A DNA stretch of 64,000 nucleotides from Hymenobacter lucidus (GTDB lineage: Bacteria; Bacteroidota; Bacteroidia; Cytophagales; Hymenobacteraceae), in NCBI RefSeq assembly GCF_020447265.1, contig NZ_JAJADR010000003.1, positions 124,001-188,000 on the forward strand, given 5' to 3'. A program made the translations under genes and the position numbers. The notes beneath the pieces were generated by a model, which ran no database searches, was not told where the DNA came from, and saw only the letters and a list, made by a program, of their open reading frames with translations. Positions 1-7,792 of the stretch are shown piece after piece (the stretch's first letter is position 1; each line of letters begins with the position of its first letter).

Positions 1-1
1 C

Positions 2-466
2 AGCGCCGCCGTGGATCTGGCCGCCATCATCAGCGATGTGCGCCTCGACCTGGCCCCGCTGCTGCAGGAAAGCGGAGCCGAGCTGCTGGTAGAAGTAGCC
101 CACTGCCCTTCCATTCTGTTTCCGGAGAAGAACCTGCGCAGCATCGTGTACAACCTGCTTAGCAATGCTCTTAAGTACCGCGCCCCCGACCGGCCGCTCC
201 GCATCGGGCTGCGCTGCCACACCACTGCCCAGCAGATAGTACTGGAAGTGCGCGACAATGGCCTGGGCATCGACGAAACCCAGCAGGCGCGGCTTTTCAC
301 GATGTTCCAGCGCTTTCACGCCCACGTCGAAGGCTCCGGCATCGGGCTCTACATGGTCAAGAAGATGGTGGAAAACGCCGGGGGCCGCATCGAAGTCAGC
401 AGCCAGCCCGGCGTGGGCACCACCTTCTCCGTCTATTTCAAGCTCAATTCCTCCCCTATTGCCTAG
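2..466 (+). CDS. Sensor histidine kinase, C-terminal ATPase part (5' end outside window)
   Basis: Only the C-terminal catalytic domain is in the window; the frame is open to the left edge, so the GTG at 11 is not a true start. The HATPase_c motifs are in order: N-box NLLSNALKY, G1 box DNGLGI, F box MFQRFH and G2 box GSGIGLYMVKKM. The protein ends right after the ATPase fold (VGTTFSVYF). It should autophosphorylate a histidine encoded upstream of the window. The stand-alone receiver gene 33 bp downstream is the likely partner, in the same transcript. What signal it senses cannot be read here. Confidence 0.9.
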   Translation, partial: SAAVDLAAIISDVRLDLAPLLQESGAELLVEVAHCPSILFPEKNLRSIVYNLLSNALKYRAPDRPLRIGLRCHTTAQQIVLEVRDNGLGIDETQQARLFTMFQRFHAHVEGSGIGLYMVKKMVENAGGRIEVSSQPGVGTTFSVYFKLNSSPIA

Positions 467-499
467 CCCGCTCCCGGCGGCTCCCTATCATCCGATTCA

Positions 500-916
500 A
501 TGCGTAAACTACCCGCCATCCTGCTGGTCGACGACGACGACACGACTAACTACCTCAACCAGCTACTATTTCACCGCCTTGAGGTGACGGAGCAGCTGCT
601 CGTGGCCCTGAACGGGCAGCAGGCCCTGGCGGTGCTGCAGAGTTGTCAGCCCACCGGCCCCGTGCCCTTTCCCAGCCTTATTCTGCTGGACATGAAGATG
701 CCGGTAATGGACGGCTTCGACTTTCTGGAAGCCTACACCCTGCTGCCCGACGAGCAGCAAAACGCCGTCATCATTATGCTCACCACCTCGCTCAATCTGC
801 TGGACGTGGAGCGGGTACAGGATTTGCCCATTGCCGGCTTCCTCACCAAGCCGCTTACCAAAGAGAAAATATACGACGTACTCCACACGCATTTTGGCCA
901 CCCACTGCCCAACTAG
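500..916 (+). CDS. Single-domain response regulator (receiver)
   Basis: A 138-residue protein made of one receiver domain and no output domain. It shows the acidic cluster VDDDDT near residue 10, the phosphoacceptor context LILLDMKMPVMDG and the conserved lysine in LTKPLTKEK. The loop before the phospho-Asp is rather long, as in Rcp1-type receivers that partner phytochrome-like kinases (family knowledge, not proof). The gene follows the histidine kinase by 33 bp on the same strand and is closed by a strong hairpin, so the pair forms the end of an operon. It probably acts by phosphotransfer or protein contact. Confidence 0.9.
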   Translation: MRKLPAILLVDDDDTTNYLNQLLFHRLEVTEQLLVALNGQQALAVLQSCQPTGPVPFPSLILLDMKMPVMDGFDFLEAYTLLPDEQQNAVIIMLTTSLNLLDVERVQDLPIAGFLTKPLTKEKIYDVLHTHFGHPLPN

Positions 917-925
917 CCAGGGAAA

Positions 926-990
926 GCCCCACATAAAACAGCCCCGCCCCTACCGGATTCCGGCAACGGCGGGGCTGTTTTATGTGGGGC
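926..990. terminator. Bidirectional terminator between convergent genes
   Basis: Two perfect 23-nt arms at 926-948 and 968-990 (ACATAAAACAGCCCCGCC and its complement) enclose a 19-nt loop. A and T runs on both sides let it work in either direction. It lies between the receiver gene and the convergent S1/P1 nuclease gene. Confidence 0.85.
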
Positions 991-1024
991 AGTGCAACAG
1001 TATTACTGCCGCCGGACGGGCTTG

Positions 1025-1807
1025 TTAGATAAACACGCCGTTCAGAATGCCGGCCAGCCGGATACCGGCCTGCAGCAGCCGGTCTTCCACGGTGGGCAGG
1101 TGGGCCGGCACGTATTTATAGTCGAAAGTGGCGCTCTTCTCGGTTTCGGCATAGAGCTGCTGGCTGATGGTGTAGGACTCCCAGAGCCACTTGGTTATGT
1201 CGTCTTTCTGCCACTGCTGCACCTGCATGGGCGTGGGCTTGTCGAGCAGCACGGCCAGCTCGGAGTAGGTCATGCCCTCGTAGTCGAGCAGGCCACTGTC
1301 CCAGAGGCTGTGCAGGTTGGTGTCTTTGCCCTGGTACTTCACCGTAATGGCATTGCCGCCCTTGTCTTCGGCCCGGCTTACGTGCATGGGCTGGTGCACG
1401 TCGCCCACGATGTGCACTACAAACTTAAGGGCTACCAGCTTCTGTTCCTTGGTCTTAGAAGGGTCTTTCAAATCCTTCAGGTTCTGGTTCAGCGCCACGT
1501 AGGCGTTGGGGTCCTTCAAGTCCTTTACGAAAGCCGTATACTGGTCCATGGGCAAGCCCAGGGGCGTATTGATGAAGTGCCAGGGCCCGGTGCCTTCGTA
1601 CTCAGGGGCATTGCGCACTTCATCAGCCCAGCTGGCCGTCAGCGGAAACCGCTCGGGGCCCAGCAGCAGGGCAATCTGGTCTTTGGCCTTTTTGGTGAGG
1701 TGGTTTTCGGCAATCTTGGCTACTACCCGGTGGCCCTGCACACCCCAGGCCATGAGGCTAAAGGGCAAAACGCTCAGGCAAAACAGGGCAACACACTTTT
1801 TCAGCAT
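1025..1807 (-). CDS. S1/P1-family secreted nuclease
   Basis: A 260-residue zinc-dependent nuclease that cleaves single-stranded nucleic acids, and in many family members also has 3'-nucleotidase activity, outside the cytoplasm. The signal peptide (MLKKCVALFCLSVLPFSLMA) ends just before Trp21, giving mature WGVQGHR. In this family the N-terminal Trp and the following His are zinc ligands, so the predicted cleavage site fits well. Further ligand motifs are HIVGDVHQPMH and the LHSLWDSG loop. The ATG at 1807 is preferred to the in-frame TTG six bases upstream. A TAnnTTTG promoter element lies about 70 bp upstream. Confidence 0.92.
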   Translation of the reverse strand: MLKKCVALFCLSVLPFSLMAWGVQGHRVVAKIAENHLTKKAKDQIALLLGPERFPLTASWADEVRNAPEYEGTGPWHFINTPLGLPMDQYTAFVKDLKDPNAYVALNQNLKDLKDPSKTKEQKLVALKFVVHIVGDVHQPMHVSRAEDKGGNAITVKYQGKDTNLHSLWDSGLLDYEGMTYSELAVLLDKPTPMQVQQWQKDDITKWLWESYTISQQLYAETEKSATFDYKYVPAHLPTVEDRLLQAGIRLAGILNGVFI

Positions 1808-1874
1808 AATCAAGGGAAAAGGGAAAGACGACTAGGTCGCCAGGAAAAGAATCAACAGCAAGTTGGGGAAACCA

Positions 1875-1882
1875 CAAAAGTA
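1875..1882 (-). promoter_or_regulatory. Bacteroidota -7 element for the S1/P1 nuclease gene
   Basis: TACTTTTG on the minus strand matches the Bacteroidota -7 consensus TAnnTTTG and would place the transcript start about 60 nt before the ATG. No clear -33 TTTG was found at the usual 19-20 bp spacing. The rest of 1808-2043 shows no gene. Confidence 0.4.
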
Positions 1883-2043
1883 GCACGAAAGCCAGAAATC
1901 CGCCCCTTGTGCAGGTTGCTCATTTTGGCTCCACCCCGAAAAGCCGGTTGGCAGCCAATAACCCGGAAAGCCCGCCCCGGTTGCACCGAAGCCGGCGCCA
2001 GGGCCGAAAAATCGGGTGAGTCCGCGGAAAGCCGCCGGGCAGG

Positions 2044-4671
2044 CTATTTCACCGAGTAGCTCACCGACAGATAGTACAACCCACCAATGCTCGGACCGCC
2101 CAGGAATGAGGCATAGTAGGTATTCAGCACATTGGTAGCGCCCAGCTTGAAGCGCAGCTCGGGCTGGGCCACGGTGCAGGTAATCTGGGCGTCGAGGCTG
2201 CCGTAAGCGGGTACTTCGCCGCTCACCAGAAACGTCTGGGAGTAGTAGTGCTGCTGCCAGTGGTAGCTCACCCCGAAGCCCAGGCTGCGGTACACTTTCT
2301 CGTGGCCCAGGCTCAGGTTCAGCATCCAGCGCGGGGTGTTGAAGCCGTCCTCCAGCCCGTCGCCCGACTCGGTGCGGGCCAGGCGGGCGTAGGTAGTATT
2401 GGCCCCGGCCAGCAGGCCACCCGGCAGCTCGTAGCGCAGCCCCAACGAGCCACCGTAGTTGTACACCCGGCTCCGGGCGTTGGTCCAGAGGCGGTAGCGG
2501 TGCTGCGTGTCCTTGTTGTTGAGGTAAATGGCGGCCGAGTCGGGGTTCAGCGTTTTGGGCATGTAGGCTTCCACCTGGGCAATAAAGTCGCGGTAGGCAT
2601 TGTAGTAAAAATCTACGTCGAGCAGCAGTTGGCCGCCGGGCAGCAGCGCCGCCTTGTAGCCCATTTCCAAGGACCTGATTCGCTCGGGCCGCAAATACGT
2701 GTAGGGGTTGCGCTGTAACAAGCGCTGGTTCTGCGCAATGGCCTGGCTCTGCTTCTGGGCCGGCGTGAGCGTGGTGGAGGTATTGGCATTTACACTGGCC
2801 GTTACGGCGGCGTTAAACGCGTCGATGCTGCTGCGCAGGTAGCTGTTCTCAAACACGCCGTCCGACATTACCATTAGCCCACCGATGCGCTTTACCTGTC
2901 CGCTGTTCACGTTGGAAAACCCCTCGAACAAGCTCGGGAAACGGTAGCCGCGCTGGTAGCTCACCCGAAAGTTGTGCCGCGCCGTGGGCGAGTACACCGC
3001 CGTAAAGCGCGGGTTGAAGCGCAGATCGAAGTAGTCGTTCTTATCGGCCCGCAGCGTGGCCGTGAGGCGCACTTGCTGCTCGAACAGCCGTGCTCCGGCC
3101 TGCACGAAGCCGCCGGTTTTGGAGTAGAGCAGGTTGCTGTAGGGGTCTTTATTTCGCGCCGGGTTGATGAAGTAATTTCCATCGGGCACGATGATATAAG
3201 TACGGTGGTCGGCCCCGGCCAGCAGGTCTACCGTAGCCGGAAACGCGCTGCCCCCCCGCCGCAGGGCTTCGGCCACGTTCACCTGGGCCTCGGCGTGCGC
3301 CAGGTTGGCCTGCACGCGTAGGGCCGCGCCCTGGTCCCAGTTGTTGATGTTCTGCAGCTCGCTCAGCTTCTGCCTGAACTGCGCCGTGCCGGGCTGGTAG
3401 CGGCCCGCGTCGGCCAGCCCCCGACCCGCCGCGTGGGCCTGGGCCACGGCTTGGCCGGCTCCGATGGCCTGGTCGTAGCCTCGGCCGTAATCGGTAATCC
3501 AGGTGGCGTCGGGCTTGTAGGTGCGGTCCAGGTTTTCGGCCATGGAGCGCAGGTTGTAGCTTTTGCCGGTGTTTTCGCGGGTGAGGTAGGCGCGGGCCTG
3601 CACCACGGGGCTCAGCAGCTGCAGGGCGTGCTGCTGCAGGCGGTAATCCTGGAGCTGAAACCGGTTGGAGCGCTGATACACGTTGTCGAGCACGGCCAGA
3701 CGGTAGGTGTAGGCCAGCTCGGCCCGGCCCAGTTTGTAGTGCAGCGCGGCATCGGCCTTGATGGTTTGCAGGCGGTAGTTTACCACGTCCTTTTCGTTGT
3801 AGCCGGTGCGGGCCACCGAGTAGGTTTTGCCGCCGCGCCGGAACATAATCTGGTCCGACGACTCGTTGCCGTAGCTGTTCACCGGGTCACGGGCCGGGTT
3901 TTCGGCGCCCAGCAGGCCCGTGGTAGCGTTGCCGTTGGGGTTCAGCTCGGTCTGGTCGTTGGCCAGCCAGTCGTAGCCCCGGCTGTAGGTGCCGTTTACC
4001 TTCACCGCCAGCCTCGGAGTCAGTGCTTTGGCATAGCGCATACTGGTTTCGGAATACGCCTTTGCACCCACGCTCGGGTCGTTCAGGTGGTTCAGGCCTG
4101 TCTTCTGCTGCACGCTCATTCCCTCCGACATAAACGGGTTGTGGGTGCTGAAATTGGCCAGGCCGTTAATGGCATTGAGCCCGTACAGCGCGGCGGCTGT
4201 GCCGGGCACTATTTCCACGCTGGCAATGTCCAAATCACTTGGCCCCAGCCCGTTGCCAATAGGCCCGCCGATGTGGGGCGCCTGCTGGTCGATGCCGTCC
4301 ACGAGCTGCACGAAACGCACGTTGGTAGTGTTGGCAAAGCCCCGCGCGTTCAGCACTTTAAAGCCCAGACTGGGCGTAATTACCTGTACGCCCTTCACGC
4401 TTTCCAGCGCCTCGAAAAACGACGGCGCGGGCGTGAGCCGCAGGGCCCGCGCGTTCAGCTTTTCCACCGTCACCGGCGACTGTAATATGCTTTCCTCCAC
4501 CCGCGAGGCGGCTACCACTACTTCGCTTAGCTCAATGGCCTGCTCCTGCGTGGTATCGGAAGCGGCGGCCGGAGCTTGCGCCCAGGCTTCGGGGCCGGCG
4601 CCGACCAGCCCCAGCAGCAAGCCCGCTAGTACGTTATACTTTTTACTTACCCGCAGTGTACAATTCGGCAT
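2044..4671 (-). CDS. TonB-dependent outer-membrane receptor, predicted molybdate-responsive
   Basis: An 875-residue TonB-dependent transporter. After a signal peptide ending near AWAQA comes a short lead with a TonB-box-like stretch (IELSEVVVAASR), a plug domain (roughly residues 50-160, with ARGF, LVDGIDQQ and VEIVPGTAAALYG) and a long beta-barrel ending YLSVSYSVK. It lacks the N-terminal carboxypeptidase-like domain seen in the second receptor of this window. The ATG at 4671 is preferred to a GTG six bases upstream. The gene lies just downstream of a modE-like gene, and a ModE-type operator covers its promoter. Import of molybdate or a molybdate-chelator complex is therefore inferred; the substrate is not visible in the protein itself. 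Confidence 0.9.
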   Translation of the reverse strand: MPNCTLRVSKKYNVLAGLLLGLVGAGPEAWAQAPAAASDTTQEQAIELSEVVVAASRVEESILQSPVTVEKLNARALRLTPAPSFFEALESVKGVQVITPSLGFKVLNARGFANTTNVRFVQLVDGIDQQAPHIGGPIGNGLGPSDLDIASVEIVPGTAAALYGLNAINGLANFSTHNPFMSEGMSVQQKTGLNHLNDPSVGAKAYSETSMRYAKALTPRLAVKVNGTYSRGYDWLANDQTELNPNGNATTGLLGAENPARDPVNSYGNESSDQIMFRRGGKTYSVARTGYNEKDVVNYRLQTIKADAALHYKLGRAELAYTYRLAVLDNVYQRSNRFQLQDYRLQQHALQLLSPVVQARAYLTRENTGKSYNLRSMAENLDRTYKPDATWITDYGRGYDQAIGAGQAVAQAHAAGRGLADAGRYQPGTAQFRQKLSELQNINNWDQGAALRVQANLAHAEAQVNVAEALRRGGSAFPATVDLLAGADHRTYIIVPDGNYFINPARNKDPYSNLLYSKTGGFVQAGARLFEQQVRLTATLRADKNDYFDLRFNPRFTAVYSPTARHNFRVSYQRGYRFPSLFEGFSNVNSGQVKRIGGLMVMSDGVFENSYLRSSIDAFNAAVTASVNANTSTTLTPAQKQSQAIAQNQRLLQRNPYTYLRPERIRSLEMGYKAALLPGGQLLLDVDFYYNAYRDFIAQVEAYMPKTLNPDSAAIYLNNKDTQHRYRLWTNARSRVYNYGGSLGLRYELPGGLLAGANTTYARLARTESGDGLEDGFNTPRWMLNLSLGHEKVYRSLGFGVSYHWQQHYYSQTFLVSGEVPAYGSLDAQITCTVAQPELRFKLGATNVLNTYYASFLGGPSIGGLYYLSVSYSVK

Positions 4672-4699
4672 ACGCACCCAAATAGAAGTCGAAATCAGT

Positions 4700-4723
4700 C
4701 GTTATATTTCTTCAAACATAACG
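4700..4723. promoter_or_regulatory. ModE-type operator
   Basis: A 24-bp inverted repeat with arms CGTTATATT (4700-4708) and AACATAACG (4715-4723) and a 6-bp spacer. From memory this matches the E. coli modA operator arms (CGTTATATT and TACATAACG, same 24-bp length) at all but one arm position. It lies 28 bp before the ATG of the TonB receptor gene and 103 bp from the modE-like gene. Confidence 0.75.
4713..4720 (-). promoter_or_regulatory. -7 promoter element inside the ModE operator
   Basis: On the minus strand TATGTTTG fits the Bacteroidota TAnnTTTG consensus. It lies wholly inside the ModE-type operator, so bound ModE would block RNA polymerase. The predicted transcript start is near 4706, about 35 nt before the ATG. 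No good -33 element was seen. Confidence 0.5.
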
Positions 4724-4826
4724 CTTATCTATCCGAATGGTTTTGGTGCAGCCGGAGGTTGCTGTGGTGCATTACCCGGCCCCATTCCAGTCGCAGCGGT
4801 ACTTGCTGGGCTGGTTCAGTGCGTCC

Positions 4827-5186
4827 TTATTCCAGCAGCCGGGCGGTTTCGGCGGCCAGGAAGGTTTGGAACCGCGCCTGCAGTTCCTCAAACTCGTGCA
4901 GCAGTTGCTGGCCTTCGGGGGTAACCAGGGCCCCACCGCCCCGCTTGCCGCCGGTTTGGGTACTTACCAGCGGCTGCCGCGCCTGCTGGTTCATGGAACT
5001 CACCAGCTCCCAGGCCCGCTTGTACGACATCTGCATTTCCTGCGCGGCCCGGGAAATAGAGCCCAGCCGGTGAATCTTTTCCAGCAATTCCAGCCGCCCA
5101 ATGCCCATAAATCGGTCGGTGGGTCCTTCAATCCACAGGCGGCCGTTCAGGCGAAAAGTCAGGTCGGGGTGCAGCAAATCTTTCAT
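4827..5186 (-). CDS. modE: ModE-like winged-helix regulator, DNA-binding domain only
   Basis: A 119-residue protein matching the N-terminal DNA-binding half of ModE, the molybdate-responsive regulator. The LysR-type winged helix-turn-helix is seen in LLEKIHRLGSISRAAQEM followed by SYKRAWELVSSM, then the ModE-typical wing (TGGKRGGGALVTPEG) and a C-terminal helix for dimerisation. Full ModE has two C-terminal molbindin domains that bind molybdate; they are absent here and the frame ends cleanly. The ATG at 5186 is chosen over an upstream TTG. The gene lies 155 bp upstream of the TonB receptor on the same strand, with a ModE operator between them. How molybdate would be sensed is not clear. Confidence 0.82.
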   Translation of the reverse strand: MKDLLHPDLTFRLNGRLWIEGPTDRFMGIGRLELLEKIHRLGSISRAAQEMQMSYKRAWELVSSMNQQARQPLVSTQTGGKRGGGALVTPEGQQLLHEFEELQARFQTFLAAETARLLE

Positions 5187-5300
5187 AGCTGCAATCTTAG
5201 GCAAAAGCCGTCGGCTTTGGCGGCGCCGGCTGTGTTACATGCCAATTCCGGCCAGCAGCCTATATTCAGCCTCTATTTCAGTCGTTCTCCTCCCTTTTTC

Positions 5301-5801
5301 ATGAACTATCAACACTTCCTCGGCGGCCTGCTGGCCGGCGCGGCCCTGCTTGCAGCCTGTAGCCACGATCAGCCGCAGCAGCAACACACTGCTCCCACCA
5401 CCAGCACTATTACCAGCCCGGCCGATTCGGCCACAGCAGTTACTGCTGCTACGCCGGCAACTGTTTCCACACCACCAGTTGCTACCACGACTGGTACCCG
5501 CACAGTATACCAGTTGCTGCAGGGCAAATGGCAAAGCACGGCGGACGAGAAGGCCGTTGTTGAGTTCCAAGGCCACCAGTACATCGACTACTATGACAAT
5601 GAGCGGCTGACCAGCAACCCGTTCGTACTCGACAAAGCCTGCGCCGGTGAAAACGGCGCTGGCAGCCCGGGAGACAATGAGCGGTACTTGGTGGTGGCCG
5701 CCGACGATATGTGCTGGCACATTGCCGTGGTCGACGACAGCAGCCTGGAGCTGGAATACATTGCCGGTGGCAAAGTACTGACGTACCAAAAAATCCAATA
5801 G
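5301..5801 (+). CDS. Small lipoprotein of unknown function
   Basis: A 166-residue lipoprotein. The signal peptide ends in a lipobox (LLAAC, Cys20), followed by a Thr/Ser/Ala/Pro-rich linker of about 50 residues and a compact C-terminal domain. That domain starts QLLQGKWQSTADEKAVVEF and resembles lipocalin-like or META-type small beta-barrel folds that begin with an LxGxW motif (weak resemblance only). The open frame extends upstream to 4737, but that part is antisense to modE and lacks a signal peptide. It stands alone and is closed by a strong hairpin. Confidence 0.8.
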   Translation: MNYQHFLGGLLAGAALLAACSHDQPQQQHTAPTTSTITSPADSATAVTAATPATVSTPPVATTTGTRTVYQLLQGKWQSTADEKAVVEFQGHQYIDYYDNERLTSNPFVLDKACAGENGAGSPGDNERYLVVAADDMCWHIAVVDDSSLELEYIAGGKVLTYQKIQ

Positions 5802-5849
5802 GGGACGACTCCTTAAATCAGCCCATTGCCAGCCATTTCACAGCATCTC

Positions 5850-5904
5850 CCCGCCGCAAAAAGCCCCGTACTACAGTGTGTAGTACGGGGCTTTTTGCGG
5901 CGGG
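5850..5904. terminator. Bidirectional terminator
   Basis: Perfect 24-nt arms at 5850-5873 and 5881-5904 (core AAAAAGCCCCGTACTA) with a 7-nt loop, between the convergent lipoprotein and dioxygenase genes. Confidence 0.88.
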
Positions 5905-5926
5905 CACATTGAAAGCAGCGGACTAA

Positions 5927-6814
5927 TTAGCCAGCCATAAACGTGCGCATGCTCAGGCCGCCGTAGCTTACTTCCTCAAAGGTGTGCACAATGTTTTCGT
6001 CCTTATCAGCGAGGCCCAGGCTGTAGAGCACCGGCAGATAATGGTCGGTGGTGGGCACCGAAAGCTGGGCACTGCTGCCGCCGGCCTGCTGGTAATTGAC
6101 GAGGCTGGCAAAGTCGCGCTGGTCGATTTTGACCTTCACCCACTCGTCGAACTCGGTGGCCCAGTCGTAGGGCGTCGCGTCGCCCTGCATCAGCTTGGGC
6201 ATACTCTGGCGCAGGTTGTGCACGATGTTGCCGCTACCGATAATGAGCACGCCCCGCTCACGCAGAAACTGCAGCTGCCGGGCCAGATCGAAGTGCTGCT
6301 GCATGGATTTAGTCACGTCCAGGCTCAGCTGAAATACCGGAATAGTAGCCTCGGGAAACAGATGGTGCAGTACCGTCCAGGTGCCGTGGTCGAGGCCCCA
6401 CTCGTCGGAGCCGTGCACGTCGGCTACGTGCTCGATGATGGAGCGGGCAAAGTCGGGCGCGCCAGGCGCCGGGTACTGCATGGCAAACAGCTCCTGCGGG
6501 AAGCCGCCGAAATCGTGAATGGTTTCGGGCTTCTCATTGATGCCGGCCAGCGTGCCGCGGGTGAGCCAGTGGGCCGATACCACCAGAATGGCGTTGGGCG
6601 TCTGGCGCTGCCGGATTTCGCGACCCAGCTGCTTCATGCGGCGGGTAAAGGCATTGTCTTCCAGCGCGTTCATCGGGGAGCCGTGGCCCACGAAGAGCAC
6701 CGGCATCCGCTCGGTTTTGGAGAAGGAAGTGGCGGTTTTATGAATGTCGTGCAGGTTCATGGCAGAAGCAAAAGGAAGGATGGCCAGCCTTTTCAAAAAA
6801 GATAAGCGGTTCAT
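5927..6814 (-). CDS. DODA-type extradiol ring-cleavage dioxygenase (YgiD-like)
   Basis: A 295-residue member of the LigB/DODA superfamily, which opens catechol rings such as L-DOPA with a single metal ion. Conserved blocks are VLFVGHGSPMNA (His44), LVVSAHW (His82), the HGTWTVLHHLFP block and SGNIVHNL. The start at 6814 gives a short hydrophobic, signal-like segment (FLKRLAILPFASAM) before the catalytic domain, as I recall for Bacteroidota homologues. A start at 6760 (MNLHDIH) is possible if the enzyme is cytosolic. A TACTTTTG promoter element sits 22 bp upstream. No pathway partner is adjacent, so the natural substrate is unknown. Confidence 0.88.
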   Translation of the reverse strand: MNRLSFLKRLAILPFASAMNLHDIHKTATSFSKTERMPVLFVGHGSPMNALEDNAFTRRMKQLGREIRQRQTPNAILVVSAHWLTRGTLAGINEKPETIHDFGGFPQELFAMQYPAPGAPDFARSIIEHVADVHGSDEWGLDHGTWTVLHHLFPEATIPVFQLSLDVTKSMQQHFDLARQLQFLRERGVLIIGSGNIVHNLRQSMPKLMQGDATPYDWATEFDEWVKVKIDQRDFASLVNYQQAGGSSAQLSVPTTDHYLPVLYSLGLADKDENIVHTFEEVSYGGLSMRTFMAG

Positions 6815-6835
6815 ACTACTTCCGTGGGTACCATA

Positions 6836-6843
6836 CAAAAGTA
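6836..6843 (-). promoter_or_regulatory. -7 element for the dioxygenase gene
   Basis: TACTTTTG on the minus strand matches TAnnTTTG, 22 bp before the ATG at 6814, which predicts a short leader. No clear -33 element. Confidence 0.4.
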
Positions 6844-6888
6844 CCCTCCTCGCCAGCCCCACGCCTTGATGTAGGATAAGAAATGGTT

Positions 6889-6950
6889 GATGTGCTCAGG
6901 TGCTAATGTGTTTTGAATGTGCTAAATGTGGAAAAATGTGTCATTGCGAG
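6889..6950. repeat. Truncated copy of the TGTGCTAATGTG fold-back repeat
   Basis: Contains GATGTGCTCAGGTGCTAATG, AATGTGCTAAATGTGG and GTGTCATTGCGAG. These are the left-end blocks of the two larger elements at 29116-29375 and 48248-48514. The right half and the central hairpin are missing. It lies between the dioxygenase and Crp/Fnr genes. Confidence 0.65.
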
Positions 6951-6963
6951 ACGCAGCCAAAGG

Positions 6964-7551
6964 TTACTTACTTATCCCCCGCGTCAGCTCCTTGCGGATG
7001 CGGCTCAGCGACTCGGGCGTGATGCCCAGGTAGGCGGCAATCAGGCGCTGGGGCAGGCGCTGCGCCAGCGACGGGTAGGTACGCAGAAAATCGAGGTAGC
7101 GCTCCTCGGCCGGGGCGCTGAGCGTGGCAATGAGGCGCTTTTGCATGGCCTGCAGGCTGTTTTGCTGCAACTCGTAGAAGAAGGCCTGAAACGCGGGGCC
7201 CAGCTGGGGCAGCTGCTGGTAGAAGCCCGGACCAAACAGCAACACCTGCGAATCTTCCAGGGCATCAATGGAAAACATGGCCGGCTCGTGGTGAATCAGG
7301 CCGTGCTGGTCGGCAATCCACCAATTTTCGGGCGCAAACTGCAGCACGTGCTCCTTGCCTTTCTTATCGACGACAAAGCTGCGCAGGCAGCCCTGGGCCA
7401 CGAAAGCGCCGTAGCGGCCTACCTCGCCCTGCCGCACCAGCACCTGCTGCCGGGCCAGCGTTTTGGGCTCCAGGGTGTGGGCCAGGGCCGCAAACTGCTG
7501 GTCGGTGAGCGGCAGCTTGGCTTGCAGGTACTCCTTCAGGTGAGCCAGCAT
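6964..7551 (-). CDS. Crp/Fnr-family transcriptional regulator
   Basis: A 195-residue regulator with an N-terminal cyclic-nucleotide-binding beta-barrel (about residues 20-110) and a C-terminal helix-turn-helix (about 145-190, PQRLIAAYLGITPESLSRIRKEL). No cysteine cluster for an Fe-S centre is visible, so it is not a classical Fnr. The barrel also lacks an obvious cAMP phosphate-binding motif, as in many Bacteroidota members. The ATG at 7551 is the conserved family start (MLAHLKEYL...); the frame upstream has no coding character. It is divergent from the siderophore receptor gene, 241 bp away, and might regulate it; this is inference from position only. Confidence 0.88.
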   Translation of the reverse strand: MLAHLKEYLQAKLPLTDQQFAALAHTLEPKTLARQQVLVRQGEVGRYGAFVAQGCLRSFVVDKKGKEHVLQFAPENWWIADQHGLIHHEPAMFSIDALEDSQVLLFGPGFYQQLPQLGPAFQAFFYELQQNSLQAMQKRLIATLSAPAEERYLDFLRTYPSLAQRLPQRLIAAYLGITPESLSRIRKELTRGISK

Positions 7552-7709
7552 ATATAAGGGGTGTAGAAAGCGGACGGCCGCAAGTTTACGCCGGTAACGG
7601 AAAACCACCTTCCTGCCGCCGGCCCGAAAGTCTACAATCCTGATTGGCGGCGGAAAAGGGCCGACTTTATGCCCCCGAAAGCGGCATACAACATTCACGA
7701 AAGTAGATT

Positions 7710-7786
7710 CATTCTAAAAAACCGATATTTTATTTGGATGCATTCTAAACTAGCCCCACCTTTGTCTTAAGTTTAATCATTCTAAA
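7710..7786. promoter_or_regulatory. Three direct repeats CATTCTAAA, putative metalloregulator sites
   Basis: CATTCTAAA occurs at 7710-7718, 7741-7749 and 7778-7786, with start-to-start spacings of 31 and 37 bp. The middle copy lies between the -33 and -7 elements and the third covers the predicted transcript start. Each copy can be read as half of an imperfect palindrome. They lie directly upstream of an iron-siderophore-type receptor gene, so a Fur-like or DtxR-like iron repressor is a reasonable guess. Confidence 0.5.
7733..7764 (+). promoter_or_regulatory. Promoter of the siderophore receptor gene
   Basis: TTTG (7733-7736), 20 bp, then CACCTTTG (7757-7764), one mismatch from the TAnnTTTG -7 consensus with the expected spacing. 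Predicted start near 7770, about 23 nt before the ATG. Confidence 0.5.
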
Positions 7787-7792
7787 TAACCA

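Noticed and set aside
992-2059. Long plus-strand open frame over the S1/P1 nuclease gene
   Set aside because: It is the complement of a clearly conserved nuclease with signal peptide and zinc ligands. Its own translation has no family features. Similar antisense frames over other genes (for example 3433-4485, 8753-10210, 53358-54614) were rejected for the same reason and are normal in GC-rich DNA.
4737-5300. Upstream extension of the small lipoprotein gene
   Set aside because: It runs antisense through modE and removes the signal peptide and lipobox; the ATG at 5301 is the only sensible start.
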